From: Chloroflexota bacterium
Lineage (GTDB): Bacteria; Chloroflexota; Anaerolineae; 4572-78
Direction of reading: 5' to 3'
NCBI GenBank assembly: GCA_024278015.1
Contig: JAJRUC010000214.1
Span: 1-20,671 of the forward strand
Length of the DNA: 20,671 nt
A program made the position numbers and the translations under genes. Numbering within the stretch: the first letter of the stretch is position 1; each line of letters starts with the position of its first letter. Of the stretch, positions 7,394 to 15,868 are shown piece after piece. The notes under the pieces were generated by a model. The model did no database searches. It was not told where the DNA came from and saw only the letters and a program-made list of their open reading frames with translations.

Positions 7394-7423
7394 ATTATAG
7401 CACGGAGAAAACCGGGAGACTAA
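7394..7423 (-). promoter_or_regulatory. Candidate promoter of the TPR gene
   Basis: A perfect TATAAT -10 (7394-7399) with a weak -35 TTAGTC (7418-7423) at 18 nt spacing. The predicted leader is about 25 nt. It is back to back with the manA promoter in a 187-base divergent gap. Confidence 0.45.
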
Positions 7424-7463
7424 TTGACGGCCTGGTTATCAAGCGCAAAGCCGGTCGTCAAAA

Positions 7464-7492
7464 TTGACAATTGAGCCATAACCGGCCAAAAT
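7464..7492 (+). promoter_or_regulatory. Candidate promoter of manA
   Basis: A perfect -35 TTGACA (7464-7469), 17-nt spacer, -10 CAAAAT (7487-7492, 4 of 6). The start near 7500 gives a leader of about 50 nt. Nothing else was found in the divergent gap. Confidence 0.45.
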
Positions 7493-7549
7493 AATGCGTG
7501 ATACGCGCTGTCATCCAATGACCAATGATAATTTTCAAGGGAGCCACAG

Positions 7550-8554
7550 ATGGACACCCGCATAATCTATCCGCTAACGTTTATGCCGCAACTGAAAGAT
7601 TACCTGTGGGGGGGCCGAAATCTGGAGCAGTTGTATGGCCGCGCCCTGCCGCCCGGTATCATCGCCGAAAGCTGGGAAATTTCCGGCCACCCCAACGGGG
7701 CCACCGTGGTTGAAAACGGCCCGCTGGCCGGGTTGACCTTGCCGCAGGTGTTGGTTCAATGGGGAGAAATGCTGGTGGGTAAAAACGCGGCCTGGGCGCT
7801 GAAGCGCCATAAATTTCCGCTGCTGGTAAAGCTGCTGGATGCCAACCAAAACCTGTCGGTGCAGGTGCATCCCCGCGATGATTACGCCCTGGCCCACGAA
7901 AACGGCGAACTGGGCAAAACCGAAATGTGGTACGTGCTGCACGCCAAACCGGAGGCTCAATTGATTTTTGGCCTGAAGCAGGCCACCACGCCGGCGGCGT
8001 TTCGGCGGGCCGTGGAAACCGGCGCCCTGGCCGCGCAGTTGCATTATCTGCCGGTAAAAGCGGGCGACGCCATTTTTGTGGAAGCCGGGTCTTTGCACGC
8101 CTTGCTGACCGGCGTGGTGGTGGCTGAAATTCAGCAAAATTCAGACGTAACCTATCGGGTGTACGATTGGGGCCGGTTGGGTTCCGACGGCAAACCGCGC
8201 CCGCTGCACATTGAACCGGCGCTGGCGGTGATTAATTATCGGCAGGTGCAACCCGGCCCGGTTAAACCCCGCCCCCTGCCCGCCGCCGCAGGACTGGTTC
8301 GCCATGAAATCAGCCGGTGCGATTATTTTGTAGTGGAGCAAATTCAATTTGAGGCCGGGGCCGTTTACAAAGGCCAAACCACCGCCCAAAGCATGGAAAT
8401 TTGGGGCGCGGTTGCCGGCCAAACAACCCTGGCCTGGGCCGGCGAGTCGCTCGATTTGCCCAAAATTCGCTTTGCCCTGTTGCCGGCGGCGTTGGGCCGG
8501 TTTTCGGTGCGGGCCGAAACCACGGCCACCATGCTCAGGGTGTATTTGCCGTAA
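7550..8554 (+). CDS. manA: Mannose-6-phosphate isomerase, type I (class I PMI)
   Basis: Zinc enzyme interconverting fructose 6-phosphate and mannose 6-phosphate, the entry to GDP-mannose and mannosylated glycans. 334 residues, the size of the compact Bacillus-type form. Signatures: KDYLWGGRNL (16-25) and ESWEISGHPNG (40-50). Candidate zinc ligands are Q105 and H107 (LSVQVHPRDDYA), E125 (GKTEMWYVL) and H183 (GSLHALLTG). The active-site arginine of the family is likely R203 in TYRVYDWGR. The C-terminal third is the second cupin half. The ATG at 7550 is preceded by AGGGAG at 6 nt. It is the only plus-strand gene in the left two thirds of the window and is closed by its own terminator. It could supply mannose donors to the glycosyltransferase at 752, which is speculation. 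Confidence 0.92.
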   Translation: MDTRIIYPLTFMPQLKDYLWGGRNLEQLYGRALPPGIIAESWEISGHPNGATVVENGPLAGLTLPQVLVQWGEMLVGKNAAWALKRHKFPLLVKLLDANQNLSVQVHPRDDYALAHENGELGKTEMWYVLHAKPEAQLIFGLKQATTPAAFRRAVETGALAAQLHYLPVKAGDAIFVEAGSLHALLTGVVVAEIQQNSDVTYRVYDWGRLGSDGKPRPLHIEPALAVINYRQVQPGPVKPRPLPAAAGLVRHEISRCDYFVVEQIQFEAGAVYKGQTTAQSMEIWGAVAGQTTLAWAGESLDLPKIRFALLPAALGRFSVRAETTATMLRVYLP

Positions 8555-8602
8555 TCTGACTTTGATAGTTTGTGTGCGGAGACGAAGCGTGTGGTAGCCC
8601 GG

Positions 8603-8634
8603 CAGGGGCGCAATGTATTGCGCCCCTGTTTTTT
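8603..8634 (+). terminator. Terminator of manA
   Basis: A perfect 12-bp stem CAGGGGCGCAAT/ATTGCGCCCCTG with a 2-base loop (8603-8628) is followed by TTTTTT (8629-8634). Its T run overlaps the stop codon of the convergent gene. The stem resembles the palindrome inside the MITE-like element at 635-662. Confidence 0.8.
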
Positions 8635-9541
8635 ATGCCAGCGTGTTCAGCACAAACGGGGCAATATCCGGCAGCGAAGACAGGCCGGTCAGGCGGTGGT
8701 GTTCCGCGCCGAAGGCCAGCGCCAGCGCCGGATTGAGGGTGTGTTGCTTGGTGGACAGGTCTTCCAGATTGCCGTGGTCGCTGACGATGAGCAGCATGGT
8801 GTTGGCCGGGTTAATGGCGGCAACGATGCCCTCTACAAACCCGTCGAGCATGGTCAGTAGCTCGCCGGCGCGGGCCATATCCTGCCTGTGCCCAACCACA
8901 TCAGAATACCACACCTCAAAAAAGGTCAGGGCGTGGTCGCGGGCCACGTTTGCCAGTTGTTGGCCCGCTTGTTGCGGGTTGAGCAGTGGAACGTCGTAGC
9001 CCCATTCTCGCCAATAGCGGTTGGTCAGCAGTGCCGAGACCGCGCGGCCGGCTTGCAGGTCTGCCCCGGTGCGTAATTTTAACCCGGCCAGCCGGGCGGC
9101 GCGGGTGTTGGCGCTTAAGCGTTCTGTGCCCCGCTGCAACCGGGCCAGAAACTGGTCGGGGTAGGCTCCGGCGTAGGCTACAGGTTTGTTGCGGGCCAGC
9201 AAGTGACTGAAGATATTGTGTTCGGCCAGCAGGGTTTTCAGGGCGGATGTGGGATAGGGGCCGCTGTGTTCGCCCAGATGGGCGGCGGCGTTCAGGCCGG
9301 TTAAAATGGCCGTCTGCCCCGTACCCGATTGCGGCAGGCCCGGCACGGATAACGTCGCATCCAGCCCCATCAGGCCGGCGAAAGCGTTGCTGTAGCCGGA
9401 ATTTGCCTTAACCGGCGGACGGCCGTCCAGCAAAGAGCGCCAGAAAGGCATGGGATACCGGGCGAACGGGTTGGTCGCAGGGTTTTCATCTCCCAGGCCA
9501 ACGCCATCCAAAAAAACAACGATGATTTTTTCCGCAGTCAT
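8633..9541 (-). CDS. Metalloenzyme of the alkaline phosphatase / cofactor-independent phosphoglycerate mutase superfamily
   Basis: 302 residues. The full set of superfamily metal and nucleophile motifs is visible: D12 in FLDGVGLG, a Thr (probably T77) in SGTGQTAILTG, D214 and H218 in WYSDVVGHRQD, D255 and H256 in SDHGNLED, and H267 in TKQHTLNP. It should therefore be an active two-metal phosphotransfer or phosphohydrolase enzyme. At about 300 residues it is shorter than true iPGM (about 510) and archaeal-type apgM (about 400) and lacks a clear mutase insert domain, so glycolytic mutase activity is doubtful. Its ATG directly abuts the TAA of the methyltransferase gene (TAAATG) without a clear ribosome binding site, so translational coupling is likely. 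The substrate is unknown. Confidence 0.82.
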   Translation of the reverse strand: MTAEKIIVVFLDGVGLGDENPATNPFARYPMPFWRSLLDGRPPVKANSGYSNAFAGLMGLDATLSVPGLPQSGTGQTAILTGLNAAAHLGEHSGPYPTSALKTLLAEHNIFSHLLARNKPVAYAGAYPDQFLARLQRGTERLSANTRAARLAGLKLRTGADLQAGRAVSALLTNRYWREWGYDVPLLNPQQAGQQLANVARDHALTFFEVWYSDVVGHRQDMARAGELLTMLDGFVEGIVAAINPANTMLLIVSDHGNLEDLSTKQHTLNPALALAFGAEHHRLTGLSSLPDIAPFVLNTLA

Positions 9542-10129
9542 TTAGACGCTGGTCTTGACGCTAACTTCCAGTCCTCGGCCAATGAGTATGGTGGCGCTTT
9601 CCAGATGGGGGTGGTTTTGCACGTACATAATGTAATCCAGCAGTTCATCGGCGTGCGAGGTGGCGTTATCGGCCACAATGACGCTGCCCACCCCCAGCCG
9701 TTTGTATACCACATCGAAGCAGGTTTCGTACTGGTCTTTGTTGGCGTCAATGAATAGCAGGTCAACCGGGTTTTGTTGGGCGCGCAGGGTTTCGCGGGCA
9801 TCGCCCACCAGAATGGTCACGTAATCGGTTAGCCCGGCCTTGTTCAGGTACAATTGGGCTTCTTCGGCGCGGGCGGGGTCCAGCTCGCAAGTGGTTACGT
9901 GGCCGCCGCCGGCCTGGGCCGCCAGCGCCAGCCAGATGGTAGAATAGCCCCGGCCGGCGCCCACTTCGATGATATTTTTGGCTTTGCTGCCCAGGGCGGT
10001 AATGTACAGAAATTTTGCGCTGTCCGGGTGAAGGGCCTGAATCCGTTGGCTGCCGGGCAACCCTTGTTGGCGTTCCTGGGCATCGCGCATTTCCAGTTCG
10101 GTCAGGGTGTTAAAAACTTGTTGCTGCAT
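9542..10129 (-). CDS. Class I SAM-dependent O-methyltransferase (caffeoyl-CoA/catechol OMT family)
   Basis: 195 residues. SAM-binding motif I is EVGAGRGYST (55-64), followed by the acidic CELDP loop (81-85). The divalent-metal triad of the caffeoyl-CoA OMT family is present as D128 (FIDANKDQY), D154 and N155 (VADNAT). It is therefore likely a metal-dependent small-molecule O-methyltransferase acting on a vicinal hydroxyl group; the real substrate in bacteria is generally unknown. The ATG at 10129 follows AAGGAG by 5 nt. It is the first gene of a two-gene operon with the metalloenzyme, the stop and start touching. It is cytoplasmic with no signal peptide. Confidence 0.9.
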   Translation of the reverse strand: MQQQVFNTLTELEMRDAQERQQGLPGSQRIQALHPDSAKFLYITALGSKAKNIIEVGAGRGYSTIWLALAAQAGGGHVTTCELDPARAEEAQLYLNKAGLTDYVTILVGDARETLRAQQNPVDLLFIDANKDQYETCFDVVYKRLGVGSVIVADNATSHADELLDYIMYVQNHPHLESATILIGRGLEVSVKTSV

Positions 10130-10167
10130 AAAAACTCCTTAAAACGAAAACCGATGGGATGGTGGGC

Positions 10168-10195
10168 ATTATACCCCGGACTCGCTGTCCACAAA
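10168..10195 (-). promoter_or_regulatory. Candidate promoter of the methyltransferase/metalloenzyme operon
   Basis: A perfect TATAAT (10168-10173) with a weak -35 TTTGTG (10190-10195), spacer 16. It begins where the upstream nuo terminator's T run ends. Confidence 0.45.
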
Positions 10196-10221
10196 AAAAG
10201 AGGAGCCGGTTACGGCTCCCC
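10193..10221 (-). terminator. Terminator of the nuo operon
   Basis: On the minus strand the stem GGAGCCG/CGGCTCC (10202-10208 with 10213-10219, 4-base loop) is followed by CT and a run of seven Ts (10193-10199). It lies 22 bases after the nuoN stop. Confidence 0.85.
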
Positions 10222-10243
10222 TTTCAGGCTCTGTTAATTGCAA

Positions 10244-11782
10244 TTAAAAACTGGAGGCCAGAATTTGGGCTGAATTGGTCGTCCAGGTGATGAACGGTTG
10301 GGCAAAGATGGCAATGGCAAACACCAGCGCCAGCGAAATAGCGACGGCGGCGTTCAGCCCGCCACTGACGGTTATCGGAGTGCTGTCTTCGACATCTTCA
10401 AAGAACATTTGGCGGGCAATGTTCAGGTAATAGTAAACCGAAATGACGCTGTTCACAATGCCGACAATTGCCAATACAAACATTTGCTGGTTGATGGCCG
10501 CCCCAAAAACGAAGAGCTTGCCCACAAATCCGGCTGTGGGTGGAATACCGATGAGCGATAGCAGGAAGATGAAGAAGGCCACGGCCAGGAAGGGCGACCG
10601 TTTGATGAGGCCGGCGTATTTGCTGATGCTCGATGAGCCGGTTTTGTTTTCTACGGCAATGATGATGGCGAAGGCGCCGATGTTGGTGAACAGGTAGCCC
10701 AGCAAATAAATCAGCAGGCCGTTCAAGCCCTGGCTCCAGCCTTCGATGGTTTGGCTGCCGCCCACGTATTGCGGGGCAATAGCCACCACGCCGATAAGCA
10801 TATAGCCGGCGTGGGCAATGCTGGAATAGGCAAACAGGCGTTTGATGTCTGTTTGCCAGATAGCCACCACATTGCCGAAGGTCATGGTCAGTATGGCGAT
10901 ACCCATTAAAATAGCCACCCAGTTGGCCGCCGCTGTGTGGGCAAAGCCGGGGAAGGCGATGGTCAGGATGCGCACCATCAGGGCAAAACCCGCTGCCTTC
11001 GGGCCAACAGACAGGAAGGCGGTGATGGGCGTGGGCGCCCCCTGATAGGCTTCCGGCGACCATTGATGGAAGGGCACCAGGGCAATTTTGAAGCCTACCC
11101 CCACTATAATCAGCACGATGGCCGGCATAACCAGATAACCGGCTACTGTGCCGTCGGCAGAGGCCAGAGCGGTGGCAATGTCGCGCAGGTCTACCGAGCC
11201 GGTGGCCCCGTAAATGAGCGAAAAGCCGAAAACCATCACCGTGCTGGCTACCGAGCCGTACAGGAAGTACTTGAGCGCCGCTTCAACCGAAAAATCGTTG
11301 TCGCGCAGGTAGCCGGTCAGCAAATAACTGGTGATGGACAGAAACTCGAAGGCCAGGAAAATCATCACTAAATTAGTAGACGAAGCCACCAGCATCAAGG
11401 CCAGGCCGGCCATCAGCAGCATGGCGTAAAATTCGCCCCGGAAGCTGGTGTGGGCGCGGATGTAGTCTGTTGAAACCAACCCCACCAGGCCCACGGTCAG
11501 GGCGGCGTAGATTTTGAAGAACATGGCAAACTGGTCAACCGCCAGCATCGACAGCGCGCCGCCGGAATCGGTGGCGATAACGCGCAACTGAAGGGCGCCG
11601 CTGCCGGCCTGCGCCCAGATAAAGACGGTGGCAATCACCGCCCCCAGCGCCCCCAGCATCGTTAAGGCAGGGAAAACCGAACTGTTGCTGCGTTCTTGTC
11701 CCCAAACCAGGTCAAGAATAAAGACGGCAAAGGCAACAATCAGGATAATTAATTCCGGTAAAAGGAGTAGTAAATTGTTCAA
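10244..11782 (-). CDS. nuoN: NADH-quinone oxidoreductase subunit N
   Basis: One of three antiporter-like proton-pumping subunits of the complex I membrane arm. 512 residues, normal family length, all membrane helices. The conserved Glu of helix 5 is E146 in FLAFEFLSITSYLLTGYL. The KIALVPFHQWSPEAYQGAPTP loop with its Lys, and FLSVGPKAAGFAL, are diagnostic for NuoN over NuoL/M. The start is TTG at 11782, preceded by AGGAGGAGG; no ATG lies at a plausible place. Last gene of the cluster, 60 nt after nuoM, followed by an intrinsic terminator. Confidence 0.95.
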   Translation of the reverse strand: MNNLLLLLPELIILIVAFAVFILDLVWGQERSNSSVFPALTMLGALGAVIATVFIWAQAGSGALQLRVIATDSGGALSMLAVDQFAMFFKIYAALTVGLVGLVSTDYIRAHTSFRGEFYAMLLMAGLALMLVASSTNLVMIFLAFEFLSITSYLLTGYLRDNDFSVEAALKYFLYGSVASTVMVFGFSLIYGATGSVDLRDIATALASADGTVAGYLVMPAIVLIIVGVGFKIALVPFHQWSPEAYQGAPTPITAFLSVGPKAAGFALMVRILTIAFPGFAHTAAANWVAILMGIAILTMTFGNVVAIWQTDIKRLFAYSSIAHAGYMLIGVVAIAPQYVGGSQTIEGWSQGLNGLLIYLLGYLFTNIGAFAIIIAVENKTGSSSISKYAGLIKRSPFLAVAFFIFLLSLIGIPPTAGFVGKLFVFGAAINQQMFVLAIVGIVNSVISVYYYLNIARQMFFEDVEDSTPITVSGGLNAAVAISLALVFAIAIFAQPFITWTTNSAQILASSF

Positions 11783-11813
11783 AGTCAGCCTCCTCCTGAA
11801 TGAGTAGGAGCAG

Positions 11814-11838
11814 GCAACAGGCCGAAGCGGCCCGCTGC
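11814..11838 (-). other. Intercistronic hairpin between nuoM and nuoN
   Basis: Eleven base pairs (three G-U when read as mRNA) with a 3-base CTT loop, 4 nt after the nuoM stop. There is no T run, so it is not a classical terminator. It could be an mRNA-stabilising or processing structure. Confidence 0.45.
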
Positions 11839-11842
11839 CGAA

Positions 11843-13369
11843 TTAGAATGCGCTGCTTAAAATGGCGTAACTGGCCTGATTGATGGTGGTTAAAATTGCT
11901 AACGGATACACCCCAATCCAGACCATGCCAATGAGCAAGGGAACCATCGTAATTACTTCAAAGGGAGCAATGTCTTCGCCCCACGACCAGTGCCGGACAT
12001 CGAAGATTTTGTCCCATTTTTCCTGACTGAAATCGCCCAGGAAAACGTACTGGACAATCTTCCACAGAATGTAGGCGGCGGTCAGGACAATGGCAATCAC
12101 CCCGATGATAGCCATAACCGGCATGGTGGCAAACGCGCCCCGGAAGATGAGCAATTCGCTGATGAAGCCGGCCAAACCGGGCAGCCCCAGCGAGGCGAAA
12201 GCCGTGACCATCATAATGGCGTAGTATTTGGGGGTGTGCTTGCTCAACCCGCCGAAGGCGGTCAGGTCGCGGGTGTGGGTGCGCTCGTAAATTACGCCCA
12301 CCAAAAAGAACAGGCCGCCGGTGATGATGCCGTGGTTAAACATTTGCAGCACTGCGCCGTTCAGGGCAATGGTGCGGCTGGTCAGGTCTCCGTAATAGAC
12401 GGCGGCGGCCACACCGAGCATAAAGTAGCCCATGTGGCTCACCGATGAGTAGGCGATGAGACGCTTCAAATCCCACTGGGCCATACTGACCAGCGCCCCG
12501 TAAATCATGCTGATAACGCCCAGCGCGGCGATAAAAATTGCCGAAGCCCGGAACACGTCCGGGAAGTAGGGGATGAGGATGCGAATCATCCCGTAGCCGC
12601 CCAGTTTCAGCAACACGCCCGCCAGCATAACCGACCCGGCGGTGGGGGCGGCGGTGTGGGCGTCGGGCAGCCAGGTGTGGAAGGGGAACAACGGTACTTT
12701 AATGGCAAAGCCGATGAAGATAGCCCAGAAGGTGAGCGCCGCCAGCGAGGGCGAAAAGCTCAACAGGCCCGGAATTTGGGTGATGTCCCACGAGCCGGTG
12801 TTCAGGTAGACGGCAATGAAAGCCAGCAGCATCGCCACCGACCCGACCAGGGTGTAGAGGAAGAACTTGATGGCCGAGTATTGCGGGCGGTCTTTCTTTT
12901 GGCCCCAAATGCCAATCATCAGGAACATCGGCACCAGTTCAATTTCCCAGAAAAAGTAGAACAGCACCATATCCAGCGCCACAAATACGCCGGTTAATGA
13001 GGCTTCCAGCAGCAGGAACAGCACGAAGAATTCCTTGACCCGATGTTTGATGACTTTGGCGCTGTACCATAAACCCAGCGTGCTGAGCAAGGCGCTTAAA
13101 AACACCATCGGGATGCTCAAACCATCGATGCCCAGGTGGTATTGAATGTTCAGGCTGGGTATCCAGCTGTAATTTTCTACAAACTGATACCCACCTGTGG
13201 CCCGGTCGTAGCCAATCCAGACCAGAATGGAGAACAGCAGAGGAAAAAGGCTGGCGATAACGGCCAGATTTTTGATGCCTTTTTCGTTGCTGCCGGGGAT
13301 AAACAGGATGAGTACCGAACCCAACAGCGGAATTAAGAGAATTAAGGTGAGTATGAACGGTATGTTCAT
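11843..13369 (-). CDS. nuoM: NADH-quinone oxidoreductase subunit M
   Basis: Antiporter-like proton-pumping subunit in the middle of the complex I membrane arm. 508 residues from ATG 13369, about the usual length. E142 in FYFFWEIELVPMFLMIG is the helix-5 glutamate. The sequence PLFPFHTWLPDAHTAAPTAGS and the block LKRLIAYSSVSHMGYFMLG are typical of NuoM. A longer TTG reading from 13387 is rejected because GGGAGGA lies inside it, 9 nt before the ATG. It lies 55 nt after nuoL and 60 nt before nuoN. No missing residues seen. Confidence 0.95.
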   Translation of the reverse strand: MNIPFILTLILLIPLLGSVLILFIPGSNEKGIKNLAVIASLFPLLFSILVWIGYDRATGGYQFVENYSWIPSLNIQYHLGIDGLSIPMVFLSALLSTLGLWYSAKVIKHRVKEFFVLFLLLEASLTGVFVALDMVLFYFFWEIELVPMFLMIGIWGQKKDRPQYSAIKFFLYTLVGSVAMLLAFIAVYLNTGSWDITQIPGLLSFSPSLAALTFWAIFIGFAIKVPLFPFHTWLPDAHTAAPTAGSVMLAGVLLKLGGYGMIRILIPYFPDVFRASAIFIAALGVISMIYGALVSMAQWDLKRLIAYSSVSHMGYFMLGVAAAVYYGDLTSRTIALNGAVLQMFNHGIITGGLFFLVGVIYERTHTRDLTAFGGLSKHTPKYYAIMMVTAFASLGLPGLAGFISELLIFRGAFATMPVMAIIGVIAIVLTAAYILWKIVQYVFLGDFSQEKWDKIFDVRHWSWGEDIAPFEVITMVPLLIGMVWIGVYPLAILTTINQASYAILSSAF

Positions 13370-13424
13370 TGTGTCGATTCCTCCCAACGTTGCAATTAAC
13401 AGATTAACAGTCTATGCGGACGGA

Positions 13425-15491
13425 TTAAATTCCAAAGAGATACATCGCTATCAAAGAGAGCGAAACAAGGGCGATAACCAGCAGATAGTTTTGGGCTTGT
13501 CCGGTTTGGGTCAGGCGTAATTCCCGGCCCATCCATTTGAAGAGCCGGGCCGTACCCAGCACGCCCATGCCATCAACCACCACGGTATCTATCCTGCCGC
13601 TCAGTTCGCCCAGCAGCCGGCCGGTGTTGCCCACAAAATTGACGATGGGATTGATAACCCAATCGTAATCAAATTTGGCCGAGAAGTTGGCCAGGGCCAC
13701 GGTGGTATCAATGAAGACGAATTTGTAAAACTCATCAACGTAATATTTGTTCTTCAGCACGGTGAAGACGGGGCCGAGCATCCGGGCCAGCGGGTCTTGC
13801 TGACCGGCTTTAAGGTTGCGATACATGCCCCAGCCCAGGAAGAAGCCCAGCAAGGCGACGGCGGTGGACACAAGCGCCACCGAAATCTGGAAAGGCACGG
13901 CTTCCAGATGCAGCACTTCGGCGGGTTCATGCACCAGACCGGCAAAGTGGTGCAGCCAGCCGTTGGCAATGAAGGGCACGTTGATAAAGCCGATGAAGGC
14001 GGCAAAGAGGGCCAGCACCAGCAAGGGTACGGTCATTCGATTACCTGGTTCAACGGCGTGTTCGGCGGCTTTGGAGCGGGGCTTGCCGAAGAAGACCAGC
14101 CCGATTTGGCGGCCCATGTACAGGGCGGTTAAAAACGCGCCCAGGGTGCCGGCCAGCCACGCCCAGAAGGGCAGGCCAATCGAGCCGGCTTCGTGCCATT
14201 GCACCCAGGCTTCGGCCAGAATTTCGTCCTTGCTCCAGAATCCGGCGAAGGGGAAGATGCCCACCAACGCCGCTGTGCCGGCAAAATAAGCCCACGAGGT
14301 GCGCTTCATTTTAGCGTACAGGCCGCCCATATTCATCATATCTTGCGGGTCGGTGTGATGGTCGTCTGCGTGTTCTGCGCCGTGATGCACTGCGTGGATA
14401 ATTGAACCGGAGCCGAGGAAGAGCAACGCCTTGAAGAAGGCGTGGGTTAGCAGGTGGAAGACGCCGGCCAAAAAGCCGCCCAGTCCCAGGGCAATCATCA
14501 TATAGCCAAGCTGGCTAATGGTTGAATAGGCCAGCACGCGCTTGATGTCGTTTTGGGCTATGCTGATGGTGGCGCCAAAGAAGGCGGTGACAGAGCCGAT
14601 GATAGCCACCCAGGAGAGCGTTCCCTGCGGCACAATGGCAAACAGGGGCAGCATACGGGCCACCAGATACACCCCCGCCGAAACCATGGTGGCGGCGTGG
14701 ATAAGGGCCGAAACGGGCGTGGGGCCTTCCATCGCATCGGGCAGCCAGACATGCAGGGGGAACTGGGCGCTTTTGCCCACTGCCCCGCCGAAGACCAGCA
14801 AAGAGATGACGGTTGAGGCAGGCAGCCCCCAAATGAGCATACGGCTCAATTCGTCCAGCACCTCCGGTTTGAAGATTTCGCGGAAGGTCAGGGTTCCGGT
14901 GCGGCTGTACAGGAAGAGCATCCCGGCAAACAGCAGTACATCGCCGATGCGGGTGGTTAAAAACGCCTTGAGGCCGGCTTTTTTGGCGCTGTCTTTTTCA
15001 AACCAAAAACCGATGAGCAGGTACGAACACAAGCCCATAATTTCCCAGGCAATAAAGAGCAGCAGCAGGTTATCGGCCACAATCAGGGTGAGCATCCCGG
15101 CGGCAAACAGGGACACGTAGGCAAAGAAGCGGGCGTAGCGCGGGTCGCCTTCCATATATTCTGCGGCGTAAATGAAAATGAGCGTACAAACCAGCGGCAC
15201 CATAAACAGCATGGCAGCGGTAAAGCCATCTACCGCGAAGCCTGTGTTGAATATACTGGCGGCGGTAGGCAACCAGGGCACGGGCAGCGACCAGCCTGCA
15301 ATTTGCACTTCGTGGCCTGCGGCAACCGTGGCGGCAATTACGGCCCACGAGGTCAGCGTCGAAAGGCCAATCCCGCCGATAGCCAGACCGGCGCTGAGTT
15401 TGTTGTTTTTGTTGGCCCACAGCACAATAAGCGCAAAGGCCAACAACGGAAAAACAGGAATTAACGGGGTTAGGGCAAAAAGTTGTTCCAT
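13425..15491 (-). CDS. nuoL: NADH-quinone oxidoreductase subunit L
   Basis: Distal antiporter-like proton-pumping subunit with the long C-terminal lateral helix. 688 residues, within the usual range. E150 in LFIAWEIMGLCSYLLIGFW is the helix-5 glutamate. GKSAQFPLHVWLPDAMEGPT and ALIHAATMVSAGVYLVAR are NuoL hallmarks. After LFLGSGSIIHAVHH there is an additional His/Asp-rich loop (GAEHADDHHTDPQDM) before the conserved MGGL, longer than in E. coli NuoL as I recall it. The ATG at 15491 has GGGAGA about 9 nt upstream. It lies 60 nt after nuoK. Confidence 0.95.
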   Translation of the reverse strand: MEQLFALTPLIPVFPLLAFALIVLWANKNNKLSAGLAIGGIGLSTLTSWAVIAATVAAGHEVQIAGWSLPVPWLPTAASIFNTGFAVDGFTAAMLFMVPLVCTLIFIYAAEYMEGDPRYARFFAYVSLFAAGMLTLIVADNLLLLFIAWEIMGLCSYLLIGFWFEKDSAKKAGLKAFLTTRIGDVLLFAGMLFLYSRTGTLTFREIFKPEVLDELSRMLIWGLPASTVISLLVFGGAVGKSAQFPLHVWLPDAMEGPTPVSALIHAATMVSAGVYLVARMLPLFAIVPQGTLSWVAIIGSVTAFFGATISIAQNDIKRVLAYSTISQLGYMMIALGLGGFLAGVFHLLTHAFFKALLFLGSGSIIHAVHHGAEHADDHHTDPQDMMNMGGLYAKMKRTSWAYFAGTAALVGIFPFAGFWSKDEILAEAWVQWHEAGSIGLPFWAWLAGTLGAFLTALYMGRQIGLVFFGKPRSKAAEHAVEPGNRMTVPLLVLALFAAFIGFINVPFIANGWLHHFAGLVHEPAEVLHLEAVPFQISVALVSTAVALLGFFLGWGMYRNLKAGQQDPLARMLGPVFTVLKNKYYVDEFYKFVFIDTTVALANFSAKFDYDWVINPIVNFVGNTGRLLGELSGRIDTVVVDGMGVLGTARLFKWMGRELRLTQTGQAQNYLLVIALVSLSLIAMYLFGI

Positions 15492-15551
15492 AAATTTTTC
15501 TCCCGGGTTAAGGGGGTTGATTGCCGGTGCGTTTCAGCAATCGGGCCACGG

Positions 15552-15866
15552 CTAAAATTTCATCGAATCCAGGTCGTCTACATTAACGGTGCCGCGTTGG
15601 CGATAGGCGGCAATGATAATGGCCAGGGCCACGGCGGCTTCGGCGGCGGCAATGGCAATGACGAATACGGCGAATACCTGTCCGGTTACGTTTTGGGGGG
15701 TGATGTAGCGATTAAAGGCTACCAGATTGATGTTGACGGCGTTGAGCATCAGTTCCAGGCCCATCAAAATGGCGATGGCGTTTTTTCGAGACAACGCGCC
15801 GTACAACCCCAGGCTGAACAGGGCCGTGGCAACAGACAACCACCACGTCAGCGGAATATTTTGCAT
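15552..15866 (-). CDS. nuoK: NADH-quinone oxidoreductase subunit K
   Basis: Small three-helix Mrp-related subunit of the membrane arm. 104 residues. Both proton-path glutamates are present: E38 (MGLELMLNAVNINLV) and E76 (AAAEAAVALAI). The start lies 2 nt after the nuoJ stop (TAATTATG), with a GGGGAGGGG ribosome binding site inside nuoJ, so the two are probably translationally coupled. Confidence 0.96.
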   Translation of the reverse strand: MQNIPLTWWLSVATALFSLGLYGALSRKNAIAILMGLELMLNAVNINLVAFNRYITPQNVTGQVFAVFVIAIAAAEAAVALAIIIAAYRQRGTVNVDDLDSMKF

Positions 15867-15868
15867 AA

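Noticed and set aside
15492..15551. Hairpin between nuoK and nuoL (GATTGC/GCAATC)
   Set aside because: Only a 6-bp stem with a long loop and no T run; not distinguishable from chance.
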